The notes below the pieces were generated by a model. That model saw only the letters and a list, made by a program, of their open reading frames with translations. It was not told the origin of the DNA and did not search any database. 64,000 nt of DNA from Novibacillus thermophilus (GTDB lineage: Bacteria; Bacillota; Bacilli; Thermoactinomycetales; Novibacillaceae): positions 62,001 to 126,000 of the forward strand of contig NZ_CP019699.1 of assembly GCF_002005165.1 (NCBI RefSeq), read 5' to 3'. Position numbers and translations under genes: made by a program. Below, piece after piece: positions 40,577-49,937 of this stretch. Positions within the stretch are counted from its first letter, which is position 1; the number at the start of each line of letters is the position of its first letter.

Positions 40577-42073
40577 ATGGTGGAAACAGTCAAGGTGCGG
40601 ACGCGTTATGCGCCGAGTCCGACTGGTCACTTGCATATAGGTGGAGCGCGGACGGCTTTATTTTGTTATTTGCTCGCCCGCAAGACGGGAGGCCAATTTA
40701 TTGTCAGAATTGAAGACACCGATCAAGAGCGGAATGTGGCACAGGCGGAACAGGGGCTGTTGGACAGCCTGAAGTGGCTCGGACTCCATTGGGACGAAAG
40801 CGTCGATGTGGGAGGGCCCTTCGCCCCGTACCGTTCCATGGAACGCTTGGACACGTATGAGAAATATATACATCAATTACTGCAAGAAGGGAAAGCCTAC
40901 TACTGCTACTGTACGAAAGAAGAGTTAGAGGAGGAGCGAAAGGCGCAGCAGGCGAGGGGCGAGATGCCGCGGTACTCCGGCAGGTGTCGCCAACTAAGTG
41001 AGGACGACATACGGCGGTTCCAGGCCGAGGGGCGAAAGCCGACTGTACGCTTTCGAGTTCCGGAAGACCGGACGATTGTCGTCGACGATATCGTGCGCGG
41101 AAAGGTCACGTTTGAATCCAACGGAATCGGGGATTTTGTCATTGCTCGTCCCGACGGTCGCCCGACGTACAATTTTGCCGTAACGGTCGACGATGCGCTG
41201 ATGAAGATTTCGCATGTGATACGGGCGGAAGAGCACTTGTCCAACACTCCCCTCCAGGTGTTGCTTTACGAAGCACTCGGATTTCAGACGCCCCGCTTTG
41301 CCCACGCTTCGCTCATCCTCAACAAGGACCGGAAAAAAATGAGCAAGCGTGATGAGACGATTATTCAGTTTGTCGACCAATACGAGAAATTGGGTTACTT
41401 GCCAGAGGCTTTGGTGAACTTTTTCGCCCTACTCGGTTGGGCTCCGCCCGAACCGCGTGCAGAAGATGAGATCTTCTCTCTGGATGAATTAGTGGAGTTG
41501 TTTTCCCTGGAGCGGTTGTCCAAAGCGCCGGCTGTTTTTGATCCGGAAAAGTTGAAGTGGATGAACAACCACTACATAAAGGAGTCCGATTTAGATCGCA
41601 TTGTGAACTTGTGTGTGCCCCACTTAGAGCAAGCTGGGCGAATCCCGAAAGAACGCACCCCCGAACAAAACGCGTGGGTTGAACGCCTCATCGGTTTGTA
41701 CCAGGAGCAGTTGAGGTACGGGGCTGAAATTGTCGAACTGACGGACCTGTTTTTCCGCAATCAGCTCTCTTACAGCGATGACGCGAAGGCGGTACTGGCG
41801 GAAGATCACGTTTTAGACGTTTTGAAGGCATTTCAGAAGCAGGTGGAGGCGTTGGAAGCGTTCCGCCCCGATACGCTGCAACAGGCGTTCAAAGGGACGC
41901 AAAAGGAGAGCGGGAAGAAGGGCAAGCAACTGTTTATGCCTGTGCGGGCAGCGTTGACGGGACAAGTTCACGGCCCCGATTTGAAGGAAACGATCTCTTT
42001 GATCGGACGCGAAAAAGTGGAGCAACGGCTAAAGTACGTTATTGACAACTATCACCGCCTTGTTTCACAATAA
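40577..42073 (+). CDS. gltX: Glutamyl-tRNA synthetase
   Basis: Class I synthetase that in Bacillales charges tRNA-Glu and misacylates tRNA-Gln for later amidation. HIGH-type motif is [13 protein letters not shown] and the KMSKS-type motif is KKMSKRDE. The ATG at 40577 follows AAGGAG; the frame is open to 40508. 498 residues. It precedes cysE, as in B. subtilis. Confidence 0.96.
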   Translation: MVETVKVRTRYAPSPTGHLHIGGARTALFCYLLARKTGGQFIVRIEDTDQERNVAQAEQGLLDSLKWLGLHWDESVDVGGPFAPYRSMERLDTYEKYIHQLLQEGKAYYCYCTKEELEEERKAQQARGEMPRYSGRCRQLSEDDIRRFQAEGRKPTVRFRVPEDRTIVVDDIVRGKVTFESNGIGDFVIARPDGRPTYNFAVTVDDALMKISHVIRAEEHLSNTPLQVLLYEALGFQTPRFAHASLILNKDRKKMSKRDETIIQFVDQYEKLGYLPEALVNFFALLGWAPPEPRAEDEIFSLDELVELFSLERLSKAPAVFDPEKLKWMNNHYIKESDLDRIVNLCVPHLEQAGRIPKERTPEQNAWVERLIGLYQEQLRYGAEIVELTDLFFRNQLSYSDDAKAVLAEDHVLDVLKAFQKQVEALEAFRPDTLQQAFKGTQKESGKKGKQLFMPVRAALTGQVHGPDLKETISLIGREKVEQRLKYVIDNYHRLVSQ

Positions 42074-42094
42074 GGGAAAGTTGAATAAAAGAAA

Positions 42095-42378
42095 GGCGAT
42101 GAACAGGAGAAGGAGCTGGAGATCCGCGCATTCACCAGAGAAGATGGCCGCTGGCTGAGAGCCATCTGAAGCGCGCCAGCCCATGTGCCCCTGGGAGTTA
42201 CAGGCTGAAAGCGAGTAAGCCTGAAAGAGACGTTCGAGATGGCGTATGCCGTTTGGAACGCGTCTCATTCGGTCCCCGCCGTTACCGGGACCTAAGGGGA
42301 GTCCTACTGGGCTCAAACAGAGTGGAACCGCGGCAATTACCCGTCTCTGTAGCCATAGCTACTGAGGCGGTTTTTTAT
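42095..42378 (+). promoter_or_regulatory. T-box riboswitch, probably cysteine-specific, before cysE-cysS
   Basis: The T-box sequence AGTGGAACCGCGG is at 42321-42333, followed by a terminator (CCGTCTCTGTAGC pairs with GCTACTGAGGCGG, then six T). Upstream, GCTGG/CCAGC, CGCGC/GCGCG and CAGG/CCTG pairings form stem I, leaving TGC (42186-42188) in the internal loop on the 3' side, where the specifier codon should lie. TGC is a Cys codon, matching the downstream genes. Uncharged tRNA-Cys would bind and favour the antiterminator. The specifier assignment is by hand folding. Confidence 0.9.
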
Positions 42379-42459
42379 AGAAGGATGGCGTTTTGTGCGG
42401 TGCCAAGGACTGTTGTACGTGTGAAGTTCGACAGCACTTTATAAGGAGGGGTGACATCA

Positions 42460-43146
42460 GTGGGCATGTGGCAAACGATGAAAGCCGACATAGACGCCGT
42501 GTTTGAGCGTGATCCAGCGGCGAGGAGCGTCTTCGAAGTCGTGTTGACTTACTCAGGGTTGCACGCGATCTGGGCTCATCGAATCGCTCACGCCTTGTAC
42601 AAGCGCAAACACTTTTTGATCGCCCGCATCATCTCCCAATTGAGCCGTTTCTTTACCGGCATAGAGATCCATCCCGGTGCGCGCATCGGTAAAGGTGTGT
42701 TCATCGATCACGGGATGGGGGTTGTCATTGGCGAAACGTGTGAAATCGGGGACAACGTCACGCTGTTTCAAGGGGTCACGTTAGGTGGAACGGGAAAAGA
42801 AAAGGGCAAGCGTCATCCGACGATAGAAGATAACGTCATGATTGCATCGGGAGCGAAAGTGTTGGGCTCCATGCGGATTGGGCGCGGCTCAAAAATTGGG
42901 GCTGGTTCGGTCGTGCTGCAAGAAGTTCCCCCCAACTCAACCGTCGTCGGAGTTCCCGGGAGAGTCGTCCGCCAAGACGGCGAGCGCGTTCCAAACGACC
43001 TTGACCACATTAACTTGCCTGATCCCGTTGCCGACAAACTGAAGACGATGGAACAAGAAATAGATTCGTTGAAGCGCGAATTGGCACTTCTGAAAAAAGA
43101 GAGGGAAGAATGTTATGGGCGTGAAACTGTTCAACACGTTGACTAG
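42460..43146 (+). CDS. cysE: Serine O-acetyltransferase
   Basis: Acetylates serine to give the substrate of CysK. The C-terminal left-handed beta-helix with hexapeptide repeats ([19 protein letters not shown], then [18 protein letters not shown]) is clear. GTG at 42460 lies eight bases after AAGGAGGGG and fits the family N-terminus; GTG 42451 and ATG 42466 are alternatives. 228 residues. Its end overlaps cysS by 32 bases. Expression is expected to depend on the T-box. Confidence 0.93.
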   Translation: MGMWQTMKADIDAVFERDPAARSVFEVVLTYSGLHAIWAHRIAHALYKRKHFLIARIISQLSRFFTGIEIHPGARIGKGVFIDHGMGVVIGETCEIGDNVTLFQGVTLGGTGKEKGKRHPTIEDNVMIASGAKVLGSMRIGRGSKIGAGSVVLQEVPPNSTVVGVPGRVVRQDGERVPNDLDHINLPDPVADKLKTMEQEIDSLKRELALLKKEREECYGRETVQHVD

Positions 43147-44515
43147 AGAGAAAGAGACATTCAAGACGATTGAACCGGGAAAAGTTCGCATGTACGTCTG
43201 CGGTCCGACTGTGTACAACCATATTCACATCGGGAACGCACGGCCGTTCGTCGTATTCGACGTTGTACGGCGGTATTTGAAATACAAAGGGTATGACGTC
43301 AAGTACGTGCAAAACTTTACCGATGTCGATGACAAGCTGATCCGCGCCGCCCGTGAAGAAGGAAGTACGGTTCCGGAGATCGCAGAGCGGTACATTGACG
43401 CCTACTTTGATGCGGTCGACAAACTCGGCGTGCACCGTGCCGACGTTCATCCGCGCGTGACGGAAAATATGCCGGACATCATCGAGAGCATCCGACAACT
43501 TTTGGACAAAGGAGTCGCTTATGAATCGGAACAGCACGTCTACTTTCGCGCCCGAAGTCAGAAGGATTACGGCAAACTGTCACACCAGTCACCGGACGAG
43601 TTAAAGGCGGGAGCTCGTGTCGAAGTGAACGAGGCGAAGGAAGACCCGCTGGACTTTGTACTGTGGAAACCGGCCAAGCCGGGAGAAATTGCGTGGGACA
43701 GTCCGTGGGGGAAGGGGCGCCCGGGATGGCACATTGAGTGTTCCGTCATGAGTCGGAAATTTCTGGGAGACACGATTGACATCCACGCGGGCGGCAGTGA
43801 TTTAACGTTTCCGCACCACGAAAATGAAATCGCCCAGAGTGAAGCCCTCACCGGCCAAAAGCCGTTCGCCCGCTACTGGCTGCATAACGGGTTTATTAAC
43901 ATGGACAACGAAAAAATGTCTAAGTCCCTCGGGAACGTCGTGCGGGTCAACGAGTTGCTGGAGCAGTTTTCGCCGCTTCCCATTCGCTATGTCTTGTTGT
44001 CAGCACACTACCGTCAGCCCCTTAATTTCAGCCAGGCGCTCATTGAACAAGCGGAAAATGCTGTTGAACGCATTCACACCTGCGCTGCCAATTTGAAACA
44101 CCGTCTGTCCGCTTCGCGTTCTGAAAAGGTAGAACCAGATGTGGAACGCACTTTACAGGCGCTGTCAGAGAAGTTTGAACAAGCGATGGACGACGACTTC
44201 AACACTCCCAACGCCATGTCCGTCGTGTTTAAAGCGGTGCGCGAAGCGAATGAGTTTTTAAACCGTCCCGTCGTTTACCGCGAATCGGTAGAAGCGTACC
44301 TGGCGTGGTTTGACACGTATGCAGAAGAGATACTCGGGCTGCTCCCGCAAGATGAATCGCTTTTGGACAGCGACATCGAACGGTTGATTGCGGAGCGCGA
44401 TCGGGCGCGCAAAGAGCGAGATTTTGCAAAAGCGGACAGCATACGCGATCACTTGAGGCAGAAGGGCATCATTCTCGAAGACACACCGCAAGGTGTACGG
44501 TGGCGTCGCAAATGA
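43115..44515 (+). CDS. cysS: Cysteinyl-tRNA synthetase
   Basis: Class I synthetase. The HIGH motif is [11 protein letters not shown], the zinc-binding Cys occurs in CGPTVYN and near HIECSVMS, and the KMSKS motif is EKMSKSLGN. 466 residues is standard. Start lies within the 3' end of cysE with RBS AGAGGGAAGAA. Confidence 0.96.
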   Translation: MGVKLFNTLTREKETFKTIEPGKVRMYVCGPTVYNHIHIGNARPFVVFDVVRRYLKYKGYDVKYVQNFTDVDDKLIRAAREEGSTVPEIAERYIDAYFDAVDKLGVHRADVHPRVTENMPDIIESIRQLLDKGVAYESEQHVYFRARSQKDYGKLSHQSPDELKAGARVEVNEAKEDPLDFVLWKPAKPGEIAWDSPWGKGRPGWHIECSVMSRKFLGDTIDIHAGGSDLTFPHHENEIAQSEALTGQKPFARYWLHNGFINMDNEKMSKSLGNVVRVNELLEQFSPLPIRYVLLSAHYRQPLNFSQALIEQAENAVERIHTCAANLKHRLSASRSEKVEPDVERTLQALSEKFEQAMDDDFNTPNAMSVVFKAVREANEFLNRPVVYRESVEAYLAWFDTYAEEILGLLPQDESLLDSDIERLIAERDRARKERDFAKADSIRDHLRQKGIILEDTPQGVRWRRK

Positions 44516-44958
44516 CGTTCAGTTTTGACAAAGTCGGTGTGGTGCCTGGCGACGACGTTCGGCCCGTCCGGGTCGATCACCCCCTTTCCCTCGCCTACAT
44601 CGGGGATGCCGTGTGGGAGTTGTACGTACGGTACCATTTACTCGCGTGCGGCATTGTCAAGCCGGGCGACTTGCAGAAGGAATCGATCCGTTTTGTTTCG
44701 GCTAAAGCGCAAGCGGAGGCGTTGAAACGGCTCATGCCGGAGTTGACGGAAAAAGAGCGGGACATCGTCCGTCGCGGTCGCAATGCAAAGTCGAAAACGA
44801 CGCCGAAACACGCGGGCGTGCACGAGTACCGCCACAGTACGGCGGTGGAAGCCCTCGTAGGGTACCTGTACTTGACCGACCAAGTGAAGAGGTTGTCTCA
44901 AATAATGGAACAGGTCATCGACACCGTGGAAAAAGAGAGGAAACGAACGGATGAGTGA
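44512..44958 (+). CDS. mrnC: Mini-ribonuclease 3
   Basis: Mini-III is an RNase III catalytic domain without the double-stranded RNA-binding domain; it matures 23S rRNA ends. The signature [13 protein letters not shown] and the C-terminal [10 protein letters not shown] are present. ATG overlaps the cysS stop by four bases (ATGA). 148 residues, as usual. Confidence 0.93.
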   Translation: MTFSFDKVGVVPGDDVRPVRVDHPLSLAYIGDAVWELYVRYHLLACGIVKPGDLQKESIRFVSAKAQAEALKRLMPELTEKERDIVRRGRNAKSKTTPKHAGVHEYRHSTAVEALVGYLYLTDQVKRLSQIMEQVIDTVEKERKRTDE

Positions 44959-45685
44959 GTGGCTGGCAGGCAAAAATCCGGTGACAGAAGCGTTAAAGGC
45001 CAACCGGCCGATTGACAAGCTGCTCGTCGCCAAAGGAGTAAAACCGGCGAGTGTGGCTCCAATCTTGCAGTTAGCCAAAAGACGGGGCATCGTCGTTCAA
45101 TACGTCAAGCGGCACAAGCTTGATCACGTGACGGGAGGCGTGCCACACCAAGGCGTTGTGGCCATGGCGGCTCCCCGGCATTATTCGGACTTGGCGGAAG
45201 TGCTGAACCTTGCTCAAAAGAGGGGAGACCTTCCGCTTTTGCTCGTTCTGGACGGGATTGAAGACCCGCACAATTTAGGTTCCATCATCCGGACAGCTGA
45301 TGCGGCCGGTGTACACGGTGTCATCATCCCGAAACGCCGAGCCGCCGGTTTAACGCCTACAGTGGCCAAAACGTCTGCCGGCGCTGTGGAGTACGTACCG
45401 GTCGTTCGCGTGACGAATCTCGTACACACACTGAAAGAATTGAAGCAAGAAGGATTTTGGGTGACAGGCGCCGAAGCGGCGGGGGACCGTTCTTACACAG
45501 AAGTGGATTTTACTGAACCTACTGTCATCGTCATCGGGAGTGAAGGGAAAGGGATCAGCCGTCTCGTTCGAGAAAATTGCGATTACGTTGTTCGCCTTCC
45601 GATGAGAGGCACCGTCAATTCCTTGAATGCTTCCGTAGCAGCAGGGATCATGCTGTACGAAGTCATGCGTCAACGGACCGTGTGA
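44951..45685 (+). CDS. rlmB: 23S rRNA (guanosine-2'-O-)-methyltransferase RlmB
   Basis: SpoU/TrmH family (SPOUT fold) RNA methyltransferase. The N-terminal substrate-binding domain begins with AGKNPVTEAL. The motifs DPHNLGSIIRTADAAG, GSEGKGIS and LPMRGTVNSLNASVA are intact. 244 residues; start overlaps the mrnC end by eight bases. Target position on rRNA is assumed from the family. Confidence 0.9.
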   Translation: MSEWLAGKNPVTEALKANRPIDKLLVAKGVKPASVAPILQLAKRRGIVVQYVKRHKLDHVTGGVPHQGVVAMAAPRHYSDLAEVLNLAQKRGDLPLLLVLDGIEDPHNLGSIIRTADAAGVHGVIIPKRRAAGLTPTVAKTSAGAVEYVPVVRVTNLVHTLKELKQEGFWVTGAEAAGDRSYTEVDFTEPTVIVIGSEGKGISRLVRENCDYVVRLPMRGTVNSLNASVAAGIMLYEVMRQRTV

Positions 45686-45700
45686 ATGCGAGGCGAACGA

Positions 45701-46219
45701 ATGGAAGAATGGTTAGTCGTCGACGGATACAATGTGATCGGTGCGTGGCCTGAGTTGCGCCAACTGAAACGATTCAATTTAGCTGCGGCTCGGGACAGGT
45801 TAACCGACATCTTGTCAGAGTACGCGGCGTACACAGCCCAGCGCGTCGTAGTGGTATTTGATGCCCAACACGTACCGGGAAGAGGCGAACACGAGTCTTC
45901 TGAATACCTTTCTGTCATATTTACGGATGCAGAAGAAACGGCTGACGAATGTATCGAACGGCTCGTCGGTAAGTTGAGAGATCCGTACCGACGGCGGCTG
46001 TTCGTCGCGACGTCTGACTACGTAGAACAGCGCATTACATTCGGCCGCGGTGCCCTGCGCATTTCTGCGAGGGAGTTGTTGCAAGCTGTGCAAAGGGCTG
46101 AAACGTCTGTCTCCAGGAAAGTGGAGGACATGAAATTGGAACGGACGACGTTGGGGCAAGGGCTAAGCGAGGAGGTGAAACGACGTTTGGAGCAGTTGAG
46201 GAGGCGGCAGCAGTCGTGA
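45701..46219 (+). CDS. rae1: Ribosome-dependent mRNA endonuclease Rae1 (YacP)
   Basis: NYN/PIN-fold nuclease that cleaves mRNA in the ribosomal A site in B. subtilis. The N-terminus EEWLVVDGYNVIGAWPEL and VVVFDAQHVPG carry the conserved acidic residues; VATSDYVEQ is the third motif. ATG 45701 is favoured by GAGGCGAAC; ATG 45686 overlaps the rlmB stop. 172 residues. Confidence 0.9.
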   Translation: MEEWLVVDGYNVIGAWPELRQLKRFNLAAARDRLTDILSEYAAYTAQRVVVVFDAQHVPGRGEHESSEYLSVIFTDAEETADECIERLVGKLRDPYRRRLFVATSDYVEQRITFGRGALRISARELLQAVQRAETSVSRKVEDMKLERTTLGQGLSEEVKRRLEQLRRRQQS

Positions 46220-46311
46220 TATTTGACGATTTTGTTACAATCCAGGTATAATAATGAGACTACTGCGCTATCGCGATGGAACCGCTATATCCTGTCATCG
46301 GGGGGATGAGA

Positions 46312-46977
46312 GTGAGTGTAGATTTGAAAGAGAAAAAGCAGCAGACCGACTGGCACCTGTTGACGGATGAAGAGCTGGTGGAACGCGTGCACGTGTCTGA
46401 CGGGACAGCGCTGGAGTACTTGATCAACAAGTATAAAAACTTTGTGCGCGCTAAAGCGAGGTCTTATTTTTTAATCGGAGCGGACCGGGAGGACATCGTG
46501 CAAGAGGGGATGATTGGTCTGTACAAAGCCATCCGCGATTTTCGCGGGGACAAGCTGTCTTCCTTTAAGGCGTTTGCGGAACTGTGTATTACCCGTCAAA
46601 TAATTACCGCCATCAAAACCGCAACCCGTCAAAAACACATTCCTCTCAACTCTTACGTTTCACTGGACAAGCCTATCTACGATGAAGATTCGGACCGCAC
46701 GCTGTTGGATGTCTTGTGCGCCACGAAGGTGTCAGATCCAGAAGAACTCATGATTAATCAGGAAGAGTTTGACGACATCGAAATCCGACTGTCTGAAATA
46801 TTGAGCGAGTTGGAGCGTAAAGTCTTGCGGCTTTATTTGGACGGCCAATCATATCAGGAAATCGCCCTCGATTTAAACCGACACGTGAAGTCCATTGACA
46901 ATGCCTTGCAGCGGGTAAAGCGAAAGTTAGAGCGATATTTGGAAGTGCGTGACGACCTCTCTCAACCTGTATCGTGA
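46312..46977 (+). CDS. sigH: RNA polymerase sigma-H factor
   Basis: Sigma-H directs early sporulation and post-exponential genes. Region 2 (YKNFVRAKARSYFLIGADRE then DIVQEGMIGLYKAIRDF) and region 4 (SYQEIALDLNRHVKSIDNAL) are nearly identical to B. subtilis SigH. GTG 46312 lies about six bases after GGGGGG; ATG 46306 is adjacent to it, so less likely. About 221 residues. Confidence 0.95.
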   Translation: MSVDLKEKKQQTDWHLLTDEELVERVHVSDGTALEYLINKYKNFVRAKARSYFLIGADREDIVQEGMIGLYKAIRDFRGDKLSSFKAFAELCITRQIITAIKTATRQKHIPLNSYVSLDKPIYDEDSDRTLLDVLCATKVSDPEELMINQEEFDDIEIRLSEILSELERKVLRLYLDGQSYQEIALDLNRHVKSIDNALQRVKRKLERYLEVRDDLSQPVS

Positions 46978-47055
46978 CGATGTTTTGACGGGGTCTTTGT
47001 TGTCAATAATAGTCCAATAAGCAAGGAAGGCGGAGGCTGGCAGCACTGGGATCAG

Positions 47056-47085
47056 TTGACACGTTTTGTCCTGCTGTGATACAGT
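47056..47085 (+). promoter_or_regulatory. Possible promoter for rpmG-secE-nusG
   Basis: TTGACA and TACAGT are separated by 18 bases, about 100 bases upstream of rpmG. The -10 is poor. Confidence 0.4.
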
Positions 47086-47188
47086 ATTTTAGTGATTTGT
47101 TTTCATGCTCACCGAATTAGTAGGTTCTACGCGCTGATGCACGTGTTTGTCAACGGGCGTCAGTTTCACATAAAAGGAGGTACGCATC

Positions 47189-47338
47189 GTGCGTGTAACG
47201 GTTACGTTGGCGTGTACGGAATGTGGCGAACGCAACTACACAACGACAAAAAACAAACAGAAGCATCCTGATCGCATTGAATTCAGAAAGTACTGCCCGC
47301 GAGACAATCGTCACACCCTTCACCGTGAAACGAGGTAA
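47189..47338 (+). CDS. rpmG: 50S ribosomal protein L33
   Basis: A 49-residue protein with L33 sequence: [18 protein letters not shown] followed by [17 protein letters not shown]. The CXXC pair marks the zinc-type (C+) form, of which only three Cys are visible (CTEC and YCP). GTG start after AAAGGAGGT. It lies directly before secE, as in other Bacillales. Confidence 0.93.
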   Translation: MRVTVTLACTECGERNYTTTKNKQKHPDRIEFRKYCPRDNRHTLHRETR

Positions 47339-47382
47339 CGGAACTGTTATGAGATAGAGGGCATTAGAGGGGTGGCCAGGTA

Positions 47383-47607
47383 GTGGGCTTTTTGGCGAGA
47401 TTGGGGAACGGCGTGAAAAATGGAGTGACGGGAACCTTCCGTTTCATACGGGACAGTGTTAACGAATTAAAGCGCGTCCGCTGGCCCAATCGCAAAGAGT
47501 TGACAAGTTACACGATCGTCGTTCTCGTAACGGTCATCATTGTTGCCATTTATTTTACGCTCTTGGATTTAGGGATTTCGAATCTTGTACAGTTGATTGT
47601 CGGATAA
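47383..47607 (+). CDS. secE: Preprotein translocase subunit SecE
   Basis: Essential single-pass subunit of the SecYEG channel. 74 residues with an N-terminal amphipathic stretch, the conserved ELKRVRWPNRKEL and one membrane helix (YTIVVLVTVIIVAIYFTLLD). GTG start after AGAGGGGTGG. Confidence 0.95.
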   Translation: MGFLARLGNGVKNGVTGTFRFIRDSVNELKRVRWPNRKELTSYTIVVLVTVIIVAIYFTLLDLGISNLVQLIVG

Positions 47608-47654
47608 CTTTACCCAATAAGGGGGCATAGGGGCGTTTTAGCCCTGGTCGAGCG

Positions 47655-48188
47655 ATGGAAAAGATGTGGTATGTCGTCCATACGTACTCCGGGTACGAAA
47701 ACAAAGTCAAGGCGAACCTGGAGAAACGCGTGGAATCGATGGAAATGCAAGACAAAATTTTCAGAGTTATGGTGCCGACAGAAGAGGAAGTGGAAAACAA
47801 AGACGGTCAGAAAAAGACGGTACAGCGCAAAGTTTTTCCTGGGTATGTGCTCGTCGAGATGATTATGACCGACGACTCGTGGTACGTCGTGCGCAATACA
47901 CCGGGTGTGACCGGTTTCGTCGGCTCATCTGGCGCTGGCTCTAAACCGACTCCCCTCATGCCCGATGAAGTGCAGGCCATTCTGAAGAAAATGGGTGTGG
48001 AGGACGCGGTTCCAAAGATCGATTTCGACATTAACGAATCGGTCAAAGTGAAAGAGGGGCCGTTTACTGACTTCATCGGATCGATAGAGGAAATTGATGC
48101 GCAGCGGCAGAAGTTGAAAGTGCTGGTTAATATGTTCGGCCGAGAGACGCCCATCGAACTGGATTTTTCTCAAGTGGAGAAAGTTTAA
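47655..48188 (+). CDS. nusG: Transcription factor NusG
   Basis: NusG binds RNA polymerase and affects elongation, pausing and termination. The NGN domain (KMWYVVHTYSGYENKVKANL) and the C-terminal KOW domain (VKEGPFTDFIGSIEEID) are intact in 177 residues. The RBS is weak. In Bacillales rplK normally follows directly; here an insertion sequence separates them. Confidence 0.96.
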   Translation: MEKMWYVVHTYSGYENKVKANLEKRVESMEMQDKIFRVMVPTEEEVENKDGQKKTVQRKVFPGYVLVEMIMTDDSWYVVRNTPGVTGFVGSSGAGSKPTPLMPDEVQAILKKMGVEDAVPKIDFDINESVKVKEGPFTDFIGSIEEIDAQRQKLKVLVNMFGRETPIELDFSQVEKV

Positions 48189-48226
48189 CAGTCTTTGTGA
48201 CCGCAGTGAGACTTGTGGCTGAATCG

Positions 48227-48245
48227 CACCCCGCCTTAAGGTGGT
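48227..48245. repeat. Left copy of target-site duplication
   Basis: CACCCCGCCTTAAGGTGGT is repeated exactly at the other side of the element. If the element starts with TGT at 48245, the duplication shortens to 16 bases (48229-48244). The core CCGCCTTAAGGTGG is itself a near-palindrome. Confidence 0.85.
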
Positions 48246-48310
48246 GTCAAGCGTCAGTGAAAATGTCCTATTAACTCGTCAGTGATTCTGTCCTATTTTA
48301 GTTATTCCCC

Positions 48311-48427
48311 CATCCCGTTCAGGAGCGTAGCTTGTAGTGGGCATTTTATCAAGGGTAAAGGCGTATGCCCGAGTTTCACTCGCCCTTGATAAAATGCCCA
48401 CTACAAGCTCCCTGGCTAAAAGGGATG
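48311..48427. repeat. Large cruciform-capable inverted repeat inside the insertion sequence
   Basis: Arms 48329-48355 and 48383-48409 are perfect 27-base reverse complements (AGCTTGTAGTGGGCATTTTA then TCAAGGG on the left). The 27-base loop is TAAA plus two abutting hairpins: GGC-GTAT-GCC (48360-48369) and CGAGT-TTC-ACTCG (48370-48382). Outer bases pair imperfectly out to CATCCC/GGGATG. No T run follows on either side, so it is not a typical terminator. It lies in the non-coding part of the element, downstream of the transposase gene. Confidence 0.92.
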
Positions 48428-48612
48428 AAGGGATCATTGTCCGTATTCTAACGGCACAGTCTAGATTTTTTAAGCCCGTTGTCGTATCCTAGATTTAGAT
48501 TGGGTGCGCCCATATTGGCGCCAAGGATGATTGAGTGCGGGCTTGTGAGGTTGTTTCTCCGAGCTCGCCTTTTGTTTTTGCAGCGACTGGCGTTTTGGTT
48601 TTACTGTTTCCT

Positions 48613-49749
48613 TTAGGGGTAATCCACCCCTTTGTGCCGGACAAATAGTCTTCCGTCTAATGTTTCTCGCACTTCGACACGGGTTTTGCGCGGGATGGTT
48701 TGTTGGTGATCCGAGCGATCTATTGTGTAGGTTTTTCCTTTGTAAGCAATTGTTTCTCCGGTTCCCAGAGTACGCTTTTCACGGTAGCAAAGAATTAGAT
48801 CCAACGCTTGTCCTTGTTCCAAAGGGACAAACGCACTTTCTGGGTCACGCGGTTCAACCGCAAACTGTTCGTTATGCGCTTTGATCAACTCCGGCAGCAC
48901 CGTGTTGGCCTCCTCAATGGTGTCGATGCCCCGGAGGCGCAACTCGACAATCCAACGGTCTTGTAGCGTTTGGAACAGCCGTTCAATCCGTCCCTTGGCT
49001 TGTGGTGTTAAGGCTTTGATATGAGTCACACCTAACTCTTCAAGGGCTTGTCCGAATTGCGACAAAGGAACGGGTTCTCCCGCCAATTCCTGCTCGATCG
49101 TTTGCTTCTCGTTAGGGGAACGGAAAATCATATGGCGATCCGAATACACACTCATCGGAATGCCAGTTTGCTCAATCATCTGTCGTGTCAGCCTAAAATA
49201 GCCCTCGGTGTCCTCCTGTGGCCGGAAAAGAGCAGCCACGACTTTTCCAGTGGCATCATCAATGGCGGCAAGAAGGGACATCGGTTCCGCTCGATCTTCC
49301 AACCAAGGGTGAGGGCTCCCGTCCATTTGGACTAACATGCCGGCTTGTGGCTTTCGCTCACGTGGCCGGTGCACGTTAGCCGGACGCCGTTTGCGTTTCG
49401 GTTTGATGCCGGCCTCAGAGCGAATGCGACGCACGGTTGACGGACTGACGTGAATTCCTTCGTACTTGGCCAACAATTCGGCAAAATGCACATCATTACA
49501 CCCTTGATACGCATCGCTTTGGTGGAGCTCCAGAATTCTTTGACGTGTATTGTCAGACAGTGCGTGTGCCGGTTTGCGTCCTTTGTTTTTGTGGATAATC
49601 CCCGTTTCCCCCTCCTCAAGCACCCGTTTTTTGAGACGACAAACCTGGCGGTAACTTAACCCAAGGAGTTCAGCGGCTTCACCTCCTGTGATCAAACCTT
49701 GAATCCAGCGATCAATGACGGTGTAACGCTTCAGCTCTTGTCTGCTCAT
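48613..49749 (-). CDS. DDE transposase, IS1202-like (integrase core)
   Basis: A 378-residue transposase. The N-terminal HTH (GGEAAELLGLSYRQVCRLKK) is followed by a second HTH region and an rve integrase core. Candidate catalytic residues are the Asp in VQMDGSPHPW, the Asp in YSDRHMIF and the Glu in KGRIERLFQTLQDR. The ATG at 49749 lies within the element after GGGAGAG; the frame continues through the element end into flanking DNA, so upstream ATGs are unlikely. No frameshift or stop is seen, so it appears intact. Confidence 0.9.
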   Translation of the reverse strand: MSRQELKRYTVIDRWIQGLITGGEAAELLGLSYRQVCRLKKRVLEEGETGIIHKNKGRKPAHALSDNTRQRILELHQSDAYQGCNDVHFAELLAKYEGIHVSPSTVRRIRSEAGIKPKRKRRPANVHRPRERKPQAGMLVQMDGSPHPWLEDRAEPMSLLAAIDDATGKVVAALFRPQEDTEGYFRLTRQMIEQTGIPMSVYSDRHMIFRSPNEKQTIEQELAGEPVPLSQFGQALEELGVTHIKALTPQAKGRIERLFQTLQDRWIVELRLRGIDTIEEANTVLPELIKAHNEQFAVEPRDPESAFVPLEQGQALDLILCYREKRTLGTGETIAYKGKTYTIDRSDHQQTIPRKTRVEVRETLDGRLFVRHKGVDYP

Positions 49750-49819
49750 GAATATGTTCTCTCCCATATGTGACATTTTCACTGACGCGTTACAATATGA
49801 CAATATCACTGACGAACAA

Positions 49820-49838
49820 CACCCCGCCTTAAGGTGGT
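49820..49838. repeat. Right copy of target-site duplication
   Basis: Exact copy of the 19-base sequence at 48227-48245. The bases that follow (TGCGATT then TTC) are the complement of AATCGCA to the left of the first copy, showing that the target was the centre of a stem-loop. Confidence 0.85.
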
Positions 49839-49937
49839 TGCGATTTTCGTGTTTGTATGATAAATTTGGTTTTGTTTTGACAGTGGGAGGACTCACCATC
49901 CGCTCTAACCACATTATGGACGAAGGAGGTGGACGGC

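Larger units (their letters stand above)
48245..49821 (-). mobile_element. IS1202-like insertion sequence between nusG and rplK
   Basis: About 1.58 kb, with one DDE transposase gene on the minus strand. The ends are imperfect inverted repeats beginning TGT: left TGTCAAGCGTCAGTGAAAAT, and right, read inward, TGTTGTTCGTCAGTGATATT. The left end has a second CGTCAGTGA copy at 48278; the right end has one at 49779-49787 on the minus strand. An exact 16-19 base direct repeat flanks it. TGT termini and transposase type fit the IS1202 group of the ISNCY collection. The exact ends have a few bases of ambiguity. The exact duplication suggests a fairly recent insertion. Confidence 0.88.

Noticed and set aside
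48329-48409. Bidirectional transcription terminator in the insertion sequence
   Set aside because: The stem is long enough, but neither side has the T run needed for intrinsic termination, and the loop is itself structured.
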